DNA from: CAYYHA01 sp964471535
GTDB lineage: Bacteria > Myxococcota > Myxococcia > SLRQ01
Length of the DNA stretch: 8,009 nucleotides
Reading direction: 5' to 3'
NCBI GenBank assembly: GCA_964471535.1
Contig: CAYYHA010000200.1
Location: 1 to 8,009 of the forward strand
Part shown: piece by piece, positions 1 through 5,905 of the stretch
Numbering within the stretch: position 1 is the first letter of the stretch
How the letters are laid out: the number at the start of each line of letters is the position of its first letter
Made by a program: the position numbers and the translations under genes
Notes under the pieces: model-generated
The model's database searches: none
What the model was told of the DNA's origin: nothing
The model's input: the letters and a program-made list of their open reading frames with translations, nothing else

Positions 1-845
1 ACGCGGACCCGGTAGCGACCCGGGTCGGGAAGGTCGTACCGGACGAACCCCGAGGGCTGCAGATAGGTCACGCCGCCATCGGGCCCCACGGTGCGGCGCA
101 TGCGGCCCAGGCGAAGCTCCACCCTCATGCGCCACTCGCACTTCATACACCCCAACACGGTGAGCGCCGCGACCCGCCGCACGCCCCGGGGAATCCACGT
201 GGCCGGGTCCTTCAGAGACAAGGCGCCGAGTCTCGCCCGACCATCGCGCATCTCGGCGAGCCAGACCACCCGCCCGTAGGGCACTTGGCCGAGAACGAGG
301 CGACCCACGCGGCGCAGGCGCAGGGGACGCCGCGTGCCCCCACGGAATTTGAAGACGGCGGCGCGCAGCTCGGTCGGGTCGAGGGCCAGGCGGGTCAAGG
401 GCACGCGCGCGTCGTAGATCACGTTGCTCCCGGCAGCCGCCGGGGCGGTCGGGCCGTGGGCCGCATCCTCCTCGGGAGGCGGCGGTGCGGCGGCGTGTTC
501 GCTGCTGCCTTCGCCCCCACCGTCGTTCGGCCCCTCACCGGCGGCATCGCCCGGGGCCACGTGGCCCGCCGGGTTGGGCAGCGGTGCCCTCTCTGCATAC
601 CCCGTGGCCGGCCGCGCCGCCGGGGCCCCGGCACCGGTCTCCCCCGCGCGGGCGAGGGCGAGGCCCGTGGCGAAGCCTGCCCCGGCGGAGGCGATCCACA
701 CCAGGGCCGCCACCCGCGCGCGACGCTGCACCAGAGCTCCCACGGCGCCAGTGTGCCATTCTCCACGGGGTTGGGGCATCTCGGGCCCACCCCTGATCGC
801 CGTGTCATGGTCTGCGCCCCGCTCCGCCACAAGCGGCTCGACCAT
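1..845 (-). CDS. Membrane-anchored protein of unknown family (3' end outside window)
   Basis: A minus-strand frame stays open from the ATG at 845 to the window edge: 281 codons without a stop, with strongly GC-biased third positions. I do not recognise the family. Residues 1-43 are polar and probably cytoplasmic. Residues about 44-65 (RVAALVWIASAGAGFATGLALA) form one membrane segment. Residues about 68-140 are a Pro/Ala/Gly/Glu-rich linker. From about 141 a folded, beta-rich domain begins (NVIYDARVPL), with a CxxC-like pair at C233/C236 and ending at the edge with YDLPDPGRYRVR. The topology suggests an inner-membrane anchor with a periplasmic domain on a flexible stalk. The start at 845 has a weak AGGA about 4 nt upstream; a second ATG at codon 23 (779) is an alternative. 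It is divergent from the zinc-ribbon gene. That it is coding is well supported; the function is unknown. Confidence 0.8.
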   Translation of the reverse strand, partial: MVEPLVAERGADHDTAIRGGPEMPQPRGEWHTGAVGALVQRRARVAALVWIASAGAGFATGLALARAGETGAGAPAARPATGYAERAPLPNPAGHVAPGDAAGEGPNDGGGEGSSEHAAAPPPPEEDAAHGPTAPAAAGSNVIYDARVPLTRLALDPTELRAAVFKFRGGTRRPLRLRRVGRLVLGQVPYGRVVWLAEMRDGRARLGALSLKDPATWIPRGVRRVAALTVLGCMKCEWRMRVELRLGRMRRTVGPDGGVTYLQPSGFVRYDLPDPGRYRVR

Positions 846-860
846 GAAATCCTAATTTCA
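845..860. promoter_or_regulatory. Inverted repeat TGAAAT-N4-ATTTCA, possible activator site
   Basis: A perfect 6-bp inverted repeat with a 4-nt spacer lies in the divergent intergenic region. It overlaps the start and ribosome-binding region of the minus-strand gene. It also lies about 73-88 bp upstream of the start site predicted from the sigma-54 motif at 906-922, a usual distance for an enhancer-binding-protein site. It could instead be a translation-inhibiting hairpin or chance. Only the repeat is seen; the role is inferred. Confidence 0.3.
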
Positions 861-887
861 GCAACTTAACGCCACAACCTTGCGATC

Positions 888-898
888 TCTGTCACAGA
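888..898. promoter_or_regulatory. Short palindrome TCTGT-C-ACAGA, possible operator
   Basis: A perfect 5-bp dyad around a single central base sits just upstream of the -24 element of the predicted promoter at 906-922. The position would suit a repressor or a second activator site for either divergent gene. It is short, so chance is possible. Confidence 0.25.
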
Positions 899-905
899 AC
901 TGGCC

Positions 906-922
906 TTGGCACCGTGCTCGCA
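906..922 (+). promoter_or_regulatory. Sigma-54-type promoter for the zinc-ribbon gene
   Basis: TTGGCAC-N5-TCGCA matches the -24/-12 consensus TTGGCAC-N5-TTGCA with one mismatch (the second T of TTGC). The key GG (908-909) and GC (920-921) are separated by exactly 10 nt. The predicted start is near 933, leaving a leader of about 17 nt that still contains the AAAGGA ribosome-binding site before the ATG at 950. Sigma-54 promoters need an enhancer-binding activator; the inverted repeat at 845-860 is a candidate site. Confidence 0.45.
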
Positions 923-949
923 AGGGCAGGGGAAGAAAGGAACGACCCC

Positions 950-1267
950 ATGTCCAGCCCGCCCTTGCCCGCCTCACCGAACACGCCCCACTCGGTCGCC
1001 TTGCCCATCGAGTGTGACCGCTGCCAGAGTCGCTTCACGCTCTTCTGCCCACCCGGCGAGGCGATGCTCGCCCGTCTGACCTGCCCCCAGTGCCACGAGG
1101 TGATGCTCGTCCCTGTGCCGGCGCGCCCGCCCGCCGCCGGACGGCGAGGTCCTCCCATGCGCCAAGGTGCTTCCCTGCGGGACGGCCGCTCGGCAGCGCA
1201 CGCGGCCCGAAGCCCGCAGTGCCTCGCCCCGCCCGGCGCTCCAGGCTGGGACGACGGCGGCCGGTAG
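950..1267 (+). CDS. Small zinc-ribbon (two CxxC) protein
   Basis: A 105-residue protein. Residues 20-55 form a zinc ribbon with knuckles C22-x2-C25 and C45-x2-C48, about 19 residues apart (ECDRC...TCPQC). This resembles the short MJ0042-type zinc fingers often found at the N-terminus of deltaproteobacterial proteins, where they bind one zinc ion. The N-terminal 19 residues are Pro/Ser-rich; residues 56-105 are Pro/Arg/Gly-rich and look disordered, with no membrane segment. I prefer the ATG at 950 because AAAGGA lies 8 nt upstream; an in-frame GTG at 914 falls inside the predicted promoter. It is probably a single-gene unit: the next gene begins 141 bp downstream after a 20-bp palindrome. The partner or nucleic acid it binds cannot be told. 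The long low-complexity tail could mean it is a remnant of a larger zinc-finger protein. Confidence 0.65.
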   Translation: MSSPPLPASPNTPHSVALPIECDRCQSRFTLFCPPGEAMLARLTCPQCHEVMLVPVPARPPAAGRRGPPMRQGASLRDGRSAAHAARSPQCLAPPGAPGWDDGGR

Positions 1268-1334
1268 TCCGAGTGTGAGGCATCGCCGCGGTAACTCGCA
1301 GAGCCGGCCGTGCCGCGCCCATCCGCCTCACCCC

Positions 1335-1354
1335 GCCGCCACCGCGGTGGCGGC
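1335..1354. promoter_or_regulatory. Perfect 20-bp palindrome upstream of the OPT gene
   Basis: The half-site GCCGCCACCG is followed immediately by its exact reverse complement. The centre lies about 64 bp before the transporter ATG and about 77 bp after the zinc-ribbon stop. As DNA it could be an operator for a dimeric regulator of the transporter gene. As RNA it would fold into an 8-bp GC stem with a CGCG loop, but no T-run follows, so an intrinsic terminator is unlikely. The palindrome is certain; the role is not. Confidence 0.4.
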
Positions 1355-1408
1355 CTGCGGTGCGCGAGCCATTTACACCCATCCGGCCGGGGGATACGCA
1401 GGGCTGCG

Positions 1409-3361
1409 ATGAACGACCAGAAGCCCTCGCAGGTGGAACGTGCGGCCGGTGCGCTCCCCGAGCTGACCGTCCGCGCCTTGGTGATAGGACTCGTGCTCTC
1501 CGTGGTCATGGCGGCGGCGAACGTGTACCTGGGCCTCTATGCGGGCATGACCGTCTCCGCCTCCATCCCGGCGGCGGTGGTAGGCATGCTCATCCTCAAG
1601 GGCGTGTTCCGGTCGGGGAGCATCCTCGAGGCGAACCAGATTCAGACGGCGGCCTCCGCCGGTGAATCACTGGCCGCCGGGATCATCTTCACGGTGCCCG
1701 CCCTGCTCCTCATCGGCGCCTGGAAGGATTTCGACCTGCTCACCACCACCGTGATCGCCTTCACCGGCGGCCTCTTGGGCATCCTCTTCATGATCCCGAT
1801 GCGGCGGGTCTTCGTGAAGGACAACGACGAGTTGCCCTACCCCGAGGGCGTCGCCTGCGCTGCGGTGCTGAAGGCAGGGGAAGGCGAAGGCGGAGAGAAC
1901 GCGCGCGACGCCCGAAACGTGGTGATCGGTGCAGCCATCGGTGCCCTCTTCAAGTTCGCCGTCAGCTACCTCGGTGTCATCAAGGGTGCATTGCACGGCG
2001 CCGTCGCCGCCGCCTCCCGCATCTTCTACTTCGGCGGCGACGTCAGCCCGGCCCTCGTCGGGGTCGGCTACATCGTCCGGCTGAACGTCGCGGTGCTCAT
2101 CTTCCTGGGGGGCGCCATCGGCTGGCTCGTCTTCATCCCTCTCTTGCCCGACCTCGAAGCACTGCTGCGCAGCCTCCACCCCTCCTTGGGCGTTCCCTTC
2201 CATGCCTCGGGCGCGCCGGTGGACCAGGCGATGGCCATCTGGTCGAGCCGCATCCGCTACATCGGTGTGGGCGCGATGGTGGTGGGAGGCATCGAGTCCA
2301 TCGTGCGCGTCCGTGGTGGCCTCGTGCGCGCCATCACCGAGCTTCGCGCGCAGCTTTCGAGCGCCCCCGGGGCCATCGAAGAGACGGACCGGGACATTTC
2401 GTCCAAGGCCATCGTGGGATTCTCGCTTCTCGCCATTGCGCTCATCGCCGCGACCTACTTCCACTTCACCGGCCACATCAGCATCACCTTGCTCACCACG
2501 GTGGTGATGGTGGTGATGGCCTTCTTCTTCGTGGCGGTCGCCAGCTACATCGTGGGCCTCGTCGGCAACAGCAACTCACCCGTCTCCGGGATGACCATCA
2601 CGGCCGTCCTCTTCACCGGGGGGATGGTCTACCTCTTCGGCTTCTCGGGCATGGAGGGGATGCTGGCCACCTTGGGGGTGGCTGCGATCGTCTGTTGCGC
2701 CGCCTGCACCTCTGGCGACGTCTGCAACGATTTGAAGACGGGGCTCTTGGTGGGCGCCTCGCCGCGGCGACAGCAGATCATGCAGATCGCCGGAGTGGCG
2801 GTGGCCTCGATCGTGATGGCACCGGTGCTCGAGGTCCTGCACGAGGCCTACACCATCGGCAGCCCCGAGCTCTCGGCACCCCAAGCGGGGCTCTTCGCCA
2901 GCCTCGCAAAGGGCTTCTTCGGAAAGGGCACGCTTCCTTGGGGGATGGTCGGCATCGGGGTCACGGCGGGCCTCGTGATCCTGGCCATCGACAAGGTCCT
3001 CGAGCGACGCGGGGCCGCCTTTCGCGCCCACCTCATGCCCGTAGCGGTCGGCATCTATCTGCCGTTCGAGCTGTCGGTGCCGATTCTCCTCGGCGGGCTC
3101 ATCGCCCATCTACAAGAGCGGGGTATCCCGCAGGAGGCGCGCGAGCACCGCATGCAGCCGGGGGTTCTCTTCGCCTCCGGGATCATCGCCGGCGAGTCGC
3201 TCGTGGGGGTCCTCATCGCCATCCTCGTCAGCGCGGGCGTATCGGTGCACGCCTTCGAGTTCCCGGCGAAGGAACTCCTCACCGCAGCGGCGGCGGCGGT
3301 TGCCCTGTGGCTCTTCTGGCGCTTCAGCCAGCCCCACGCCGCGTCCAAATCCAAGAGTTGA
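1409..3361 (+). CDS. OPT-family oligopeptide transporter
   Basis: A 650-residue polytopic inner-membrane protein of the oligopeptide transporter (OPT) superfamily, bacterial branch. The family takes up peptides, or metal chelates in YSL members, using the proton gradient. Many hydrophobic segments run along the chain, starting at about residues 21-44 and 49-64. Family-typical stretches are NQIQTAASAGES (76-87), a PYPEG loop (143-147), GNSNSPVSGMT (386-396), SGDVCNDLKTGLLVGASPRRQQ (starting at 435, key residues D437, D441, K443, R453), PFELSVPILLGG (552-563) and GIIAGES (591-597). The length is usual for bacterial members. The start at 1409 is chosen because the transporter N-terminus MNDQKP begins there, although only a weak GGG lies 5-7 nt upstream; the frame is open further to 1310, but that extension is Arg/Pro/His-rich and unlike the family. 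The substrate cannot be told from sequence. The stop codon lies inside an inverted repeat that may control the next transcription unit. Confidence 0.93.
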   Translation: MNDQKPSQVERAAGALPELTVRALVIGLVLSVVMAAANVYLGLYAGMTVSASIPAAVVGMLILKGVFRSGSILEANQIQTAASAGESLAAGIIFTVPALLLIGAWKDFDLLTTTVIAFTGGLLGILFMIPMRRVFVKDNDELPYPEGVACAAVLKAGEGEGGENARDARNVVIGAAIGALFKFAVSYLGVIKGALHGAVAAASRIFYFGGDVSPALVGVGYIVRLNVAVLIFLGGAIGWLVFIPLLPDLEALLRSLHPSLGVPFHASGAPVDQAMAIWSSRIRYIGVGAMVVGGIESIVRVRGGLVRAITELRAQLSSAPGAIEETDRDISSKAIVGFSLLAIALIAATYFHFTGHISITLLTTVVMVVMAFFFVAVASYIVGLVGNSNSPVSGMTITAVLFTGGMVYLFGFSGMEGMLATLGVAAIVCCAACTSGDVCNDLKTGLLVGASPRRQQIMQIAGVAVASIVMAPVLEVLHEAYTIGSPELSAPQAGLFASLAKGFFGKGTLPWGMVGIGVTAGLVILAIDKVLERRGAAFRAHLMPVAVGIYLPFELSVPILLGGLIAHLQERGIPQEAREHRMQPGVLFASGIIAGESLVGVLIAILVSAGVSVHAFEFPAKELLTAAAAAVALWLFWRFSQPHAASKSKS

Positions 3362-3386
3362 ACGTCTGGCGCGTTCAAGGTTTGAA
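3358..3386. promoter_or_regulatory. Three TTGAA/TTCAA half-sites, candidate enhancer (UAS)
   Basis: TTGAACG (3358-3364) and CGTTCAA (3372-3378) form a perfect 7-bp inverted repeat with a 7-nt spacer. The second arm also pairs with TTGAA (3382-3386) across 3 nt. The cluster overlaps the OPT stop codon and lies about 79-107 bp upstream of the predicted start of the small RNA, the range where sigma-54 enhancer-binding proteins bind. No T-run follows, so it is a poor terminator. The repeats are seen; the enhancer role is inferred. Confidence 0.45.
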
Positions 3387-3437
3387 TTCCAGGGCCGGGC
3401 TGCGCACACGATTTCGCGGGGTTACGCACGATACGGC

Positions 3438-3454
3438 TTGGTACTGGCCTTGCT
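3438..3454 (+). promoter_or_regulatory. Sigma-54 (-24/-12) promoter of the predicted small RNA
   Basis: TTGGTAC-N5-TTGCT matches the sigma-54 consensus TTGGCAC-N5-TTGCW at every position except the C/T in GGC/TAC, a substitution common in real promoters. GG (3440-3441) and GC (3452-3453) are exactly 10 nt apart. The predicted start is near 3465, in GGGG. It is intergenic, has candidate activator sites upstream, and a strong terminator follows about 140 nt downstream. Confidence 0.65.
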
Positions 3455-3464
3455 AATCGGTAGG

Positions 3465-3610
3465 GGCACGGCGATGCACCCTGGCTCGCGGCCAGGCGAG
3501 CGGGGCGTCACGCGCCGACCACGTCCCTGCCCTCTGCGACGCAGAGAGCCGGGCAACCGACCCAGCCCAGAGGGGCGCCGCGCCGAGTGTGTGGTGCCCC
3601 TCTTTTTTTC
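3465..3610 (+). ncRNA. Predicted sigma-54-dependent structured small RNA
   Basis: The interval from the predicted start to the terminator U-run is about 145 nt and has no convincing ORF. It contains a chain of short perfect GC stems. CCTGGC (3480-3485) pairs with GCCAGG (3491-3496); an alternative, mutually exclusive stem is GCTCGC (3484-3489) with GCGAGC (3496-3501). GGCG (3504-3507) pairs with CGCC (3513-3516), and CTCTGC (3532-3537) with GCAGAG (3541-3546) around a 3-nt loop. The terminator hairpin closes the RNA. It does not carry the signature sequences of SRP RNA, tmRNA or RNase P as far as I can see. A sigma-54-dependent sRNA with terminator is known in Myxococcus xanthus (Pxr, a regulator of development); I see the same architecture but cannot show homology. 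Targets are unknown; the neighbouring HTH gene is one candidate. An alternative is that it is the leader of that gene. Confidence 0.55.
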
Positions 3611-3615
3611 TTTTT
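3569..3615 (+). terminator. Strong intrinsic terminator
   Basis: AGAGGGGC (3569-3576) pairs perfectly with GCCCCTCT (3596-3603). The stem continues inward for 7 more pairs (3577-3583 with 3589-3595, three of them G-U) to a 5-nt loop, CGAGT. A run of seven Ts, one C and five Ts follows. This is a textbook rho-independent terminator. It is about 210 bp past the OPT stop and directly after the predicted small RNA, so it most likely ends the latter. Confidence 0.85.
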
Positions 3616-3629
3616 GGGCGTTCCTGCAG

Positions 3630-3649
3630 GTGGGTTATAAATGACCCAC
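3630..3649. promoter_or_regulatory. Inverted repeat GTGGGT-N8-ACCCAC, candidate operator of the HTH gene
   Basis: A perfect 6-bp inverted repeat with an AT-rich 8-nt spacer (TATAAATG) lies between the terminator and the HTH gene, in a stretch noticeably more AT-rich than the rest of the window. It would suit autoregulation by the dimeric HTH protein encoded 126 bp downstream. No clean -35/-10 pair could be assigned, although the promoter of the HTH gene should lie in 3616-3770. Confidence 0.4.
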
Positions 3650-3774
3650 TTTCTTGCCCCAACCAGTAGCATTTCTTAGGTGTTTTGGTTTATTTGCCTG
3701 GAGGCTCACGGATCCTTGTTCGGTACGGGGCAAGGTCTACGATGGAGGCATGCAACTCGGAACCTGGAGAAACA

Positions 3775-4053
3775 ATGGCTCAGCGTAAGCGAAGGAAGAA
3801 GAAGGCGAAGGGGTCGGATCATGAGCACCGGGGCGAGTTGATCGTGCGCATCTTCCGGTTGATCGAGCTTCTCGTATCGGGGCCCGTCGACGTCACGGAA
3901 CTCTCGGAGGAGCTCGGTGTCAGCACGCGGACGGTGTACCGCGATCTCGATGCGCTGGAGCGCGCAGGGATCCCCATCGAACGGCAGCAAGACGGACGCT
4001 CCACCTGGATGTGGGTGACCAAGAAGAACGCCCGCAAGGCCCTGGGGATCTAG
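3775..4053 (+). CDS. Stand-alone winged helix-turn-helix regulator (WYL/DeoR-type HTH, no effector domain)
   Basis: A 92-residue protein. Residues 1-13 are very basic (RKRRKKKAK). Residues about 20-70 form an HTH of the HTH_11/DeoR type: IVRIFRLIELLVSG (first helix), VDVTELSEELGVS (second helix and turn), TRTVYRDLDALERAG (recognition helix, about 51-65). A wing, IPIERQQDGRSTWMWV, follows. This is the pattern of the N-terminal domain of WYL-family regulators, which are normally about 300 residues long. Here the protein stops just after the wing, so there is no WYL or other ligand domain. The ATG at 3775 has GGAGA 5 nt upstream; an in-frame ATG at 3742 would add 11 residues. It lies downstream of the predicted small RNA and its terminator and converges with the lipoprotein gene. 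It is probably a DNA-binding repressor or activator; its target is unknown. A degraded full-length regulator is possible, but I see no WYL-like remnant downstream. Confidence 0.85.
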   Translation: MAQRKRRKKKAKGSDHEHRGELIVRIFRLIELLVSGPVDVTELSEELGVSTRTVYRDLDALERAGIPIERQQDGRSTWMWVTKKNARKALGI

Positions 4054-4176
4054 GGCAGCTCGCCTGACCAGGGTCTGCCGCTCCGCTCGTGCCCGCTGCC
4101 ATGCCGCAGGCTGGGCGGAGCCCGGCTGCATCACCGCCATCGGCGACGCGCCTGCAACTTTGCTCGGCGCGCGCCG
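4054..4176. other. Convergent intergenic region with two GC stem-loops
   Basis: The gap between the convergent HTH and lipoprotein genes holds two potential hairpins. GGCTGGGC (4109-4116) pairs with GCCCGGCT (4120-4127) around GGA, with two wobble pairs. CGCGCC (4147-4152) pairs with GGCGCG (4166-4171) across 13 nt. Neither is followed by a T-run on either strand, so they could only be weak or Rho-assisted ends for the two transcripts. Confidence 0.3.
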
Positions 4177-5835
4177 CTACTCGCTCTTGCCCTGCAGCCG
4201 GTAGCTCGATGCGGTCCAGCCGCGAACCATCACGTGGATGGGCGCCGCAGCGGTGAGTTCCACCTGGCACGCCTCGTCGCTGCCCGTGGTGAAGGGACGG
4301 CAGTCGAAGGCACTCAAGGTGGGCGCTTCCCCGACCCGGACGTAGAGGTCGGCATCCCCTTCACCCTCCATCTCGAAAACGTAGACGCCAGGAGCGAGCG
4401 GCGGGGTCTCGTAGCGCTGCATCTCGCCCCTCGCCAGCGTTCCCTCCGCGTAGAGGCCCGGCCAGCTGTGGGTGCCCGGGCCGTCGCTGCCGCCGGGGAC
4501 GAAGGTGTTGTCCTCCTCGCCACTGACGAGGATTACCTGACTGGAGTCGACCCGCTCGAAGATGCGCTCGTAGGTCAGGGGCTCGTCGTACTGCATCAGC
4601 CCTTCGACGAGCACCTTCGTAGCACTTGCCATCGAGCGGAAGAAGCTGGGCATGGCGTTGGTGACGATGTCCAGGTACTTCGTCCCCGTCGGATCGTCGG
4701 GGTTCACCTCGGCGTGTGCATCGAAGAGCGCCGTGTCGACATAGGCATAGGTGTCGCAGCCGTTCATGAAGACGATGGCATACTGCCCTCGCTGCCAGGA
4801 CCCCTTCCGCGCGAGTGCGCGGATGTTGGCGCCAAGCCCCGCGTGGCCGTTGTAGGCGATGAGATCCGCCTCGGGGGTGAGCGACTCGTAGCGGTGGTCG
4901 AAGTCCGGGCCGGCGCTGCGTACGTTGTCGACCAGCAGCGCGACGACCTGAACCTGCCTACCCTCCTCGAGGGTGGCCTCAAAGGTGATATCGGGGACCG
5001 CGATGCCTGGGTAGGAGGGCACCGATTCGGGGATCGTGCGGAGCGCATGGCCAGCAAGGGCCTGCTTCATCTCCCGCACGAAGCGGTTGTAGGCGCTGAT
5101 GCCCGCGTCCGAGGCATCGGTGGCACCATCCTCGTATTTCCCGAAAATGGCGACGACTTTCAGGACACCATCCGCCCAGACCTTATCGTACTCGGGGTAC
5201 TTCCCGGTGGTGTTGACCTCGGAGAGGGTCACCGTGGCTTGGGCGGTGAACGCGTCCTCCTCCGAGATACGGCACCCGCTCCGCCGAGGCCGGTAGTAGT
5301 ACCACATGCTGCCAGGGGTGACATCGTGCGCACCCCACTCGACACAGCTGTGACCGTAGTTGTCGGTGAAGGCCTTTTGCCCTTCGTAGCGCATGTCGAT
5401 GGGCAGCGTGAAGGTGTAGGTGGCGGGCACGTCTTCCTTGTCGCCCCAGGCCACCGGCAGGCGTGCGTGGTAGGTGGTGCGGTAGGCCTCCCCGTCGCGC
5501 TCGGTCTCGATGCCGCTTAGCACGAGGCGGTCGAGGCGCCCCACCGAGCGGTCGCCGTTGAGGTGACCGATCGTATAGAGCAGCTGATCTTCGATGACCC
5601 GCTGCACGTTCCAGGTCGAACCATGTCGAACGAACCCATCGAACTCGAAGTCGAGGAAGACCGCCTCCGCACTGGTGTCATACTTCCCGTCGAGCTTCGT
5701 GATGTCGCCCGCACCGATCTCGAGTTGCCCCTCCGGTCCCCCGGCAGGCGGGGCGCCGCACGCGACCGAGAGGGCCGAAGCGGCGGCCAGGAGCGCAGTC
5801 AGAACGACGAGACGGGAACGCGGGTCACGGTGCAT
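4177..5835 (-). CDS. Lipoprotein with caspase/gingipain-like His-Cys pair and C-terminal PPC domain
   Basis: A 552-residue exported protein. Residues 3-25 are a signal peptide (RDPRSR, then a hydrophobic run) ending at C26 in LSVAC, a loose lipobox, so it is probably a lipoprotein. The next 270 residues are beta-rich and of no family I recognise; C164/C188 may form a disulfide. Residues about 295-365 resemble the core of clan CD peptidases: a hydrophobic strand and then YNGHAGLG (H331), and a second strand YAIVFMNGCDTYAY (C360), matching the GH...C order of the catalytic pair in gingipains and caspases. Residues about 464-548 look like a bacterial pre-peptidase C-terminal (PPC) domain (LARGEMQRYE, then DADLYVRVG, a C512/C523 pair and IHVMVRGW). 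The start is fixed by AAGGAGGAGG 6 nt upstream. Peptidase activity is an inference: cutting substrate and acid/base details are not visible. It is divergent from the transglycosylase gene. Confidence 0.88.
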   Translation of the reverse strand: MHRDPRSRLVVLTALLAAASALSVACGAPPAGGPEGQLEIGAGDITKLDGKYDTSAEAVFLDFEFDGFVRHGSTWNVQRVIEDQLLYTIGHLNGDRSVGRLDRLVLSGIETERDGEAYRTTYHARLPVAWGDKEDVPATYTFTLPIDMRYEGQKAFTDNYGHSCVEWGAHDVTPGSMWYYYRPRRSGCRISEEDAFTAQATVTLSEVNTTGKYPEYDKVWADGVLKVVAIFGKYEDGATDASDAGISAYNRFVREMKQALAGHALRTIPESVPSYPGIAVPDITFEATLEEGRQVQVVALLVDNVRSAGPDFDHRYESLTPEADLIAYNGHAGLGANIRALARKGSWQRGQYAIVFMNGCDTYAYVDTALFDAHAEVNPDDPTGTKYLDIVTNAMPSFFRSMASATKVLVEGLMQYDEPLTYERIFERVDSSQVILVSGEEDNTFVPGGSDGPGTHSWPGLYAEGTLARGEMQRYETPPLAPGVYVFEMEGEGDADLYVRVGEAPTLSAFDCRPFTTGSDEACQVELTAAAPIHVMVRGWTASSYRLQGKSE

Positions 5836-5905
5836 CGGGTGCCTCCTCCTTCGGTGCAGGCCACAGGCGGCACCTGCACCGGCTCCATGGGGTGTGCGTC
5901 GATGT

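Noticed and set aside
285..869. Plus-strand 194-codon frame and other frames over 285-869
   Set aside because: They are shadows of the minus-strand open frame 845-1, which has sensible composition, a membrane segment and coding-like third positions.
862..878. Minus-strand TGGCG...TTGCT before the membrane-anchored gene
   Set aside because: GG and GC are only 9 nt apart, and the predicted start would fall at or after the ATG at 845.
3474..3644. Possible 56-codon peptide starting at ATG 3474 inside the predicted small RNA
   Set aside because: AGGGG lies upstream, but the frame is Arg/Pro-rich, runs through the stems and the intrinsic terminator, and ends beyond it, so the transcript would end before the stop codon.
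4234..5520. Plus-strand 428-codon open frame
   Set aside because: It is fully antisense to the lipoprotein gene, has no ribosome-binding site at its ATG and no recognisable domain; long antisense frames are expected in GC-rich coding DNA.
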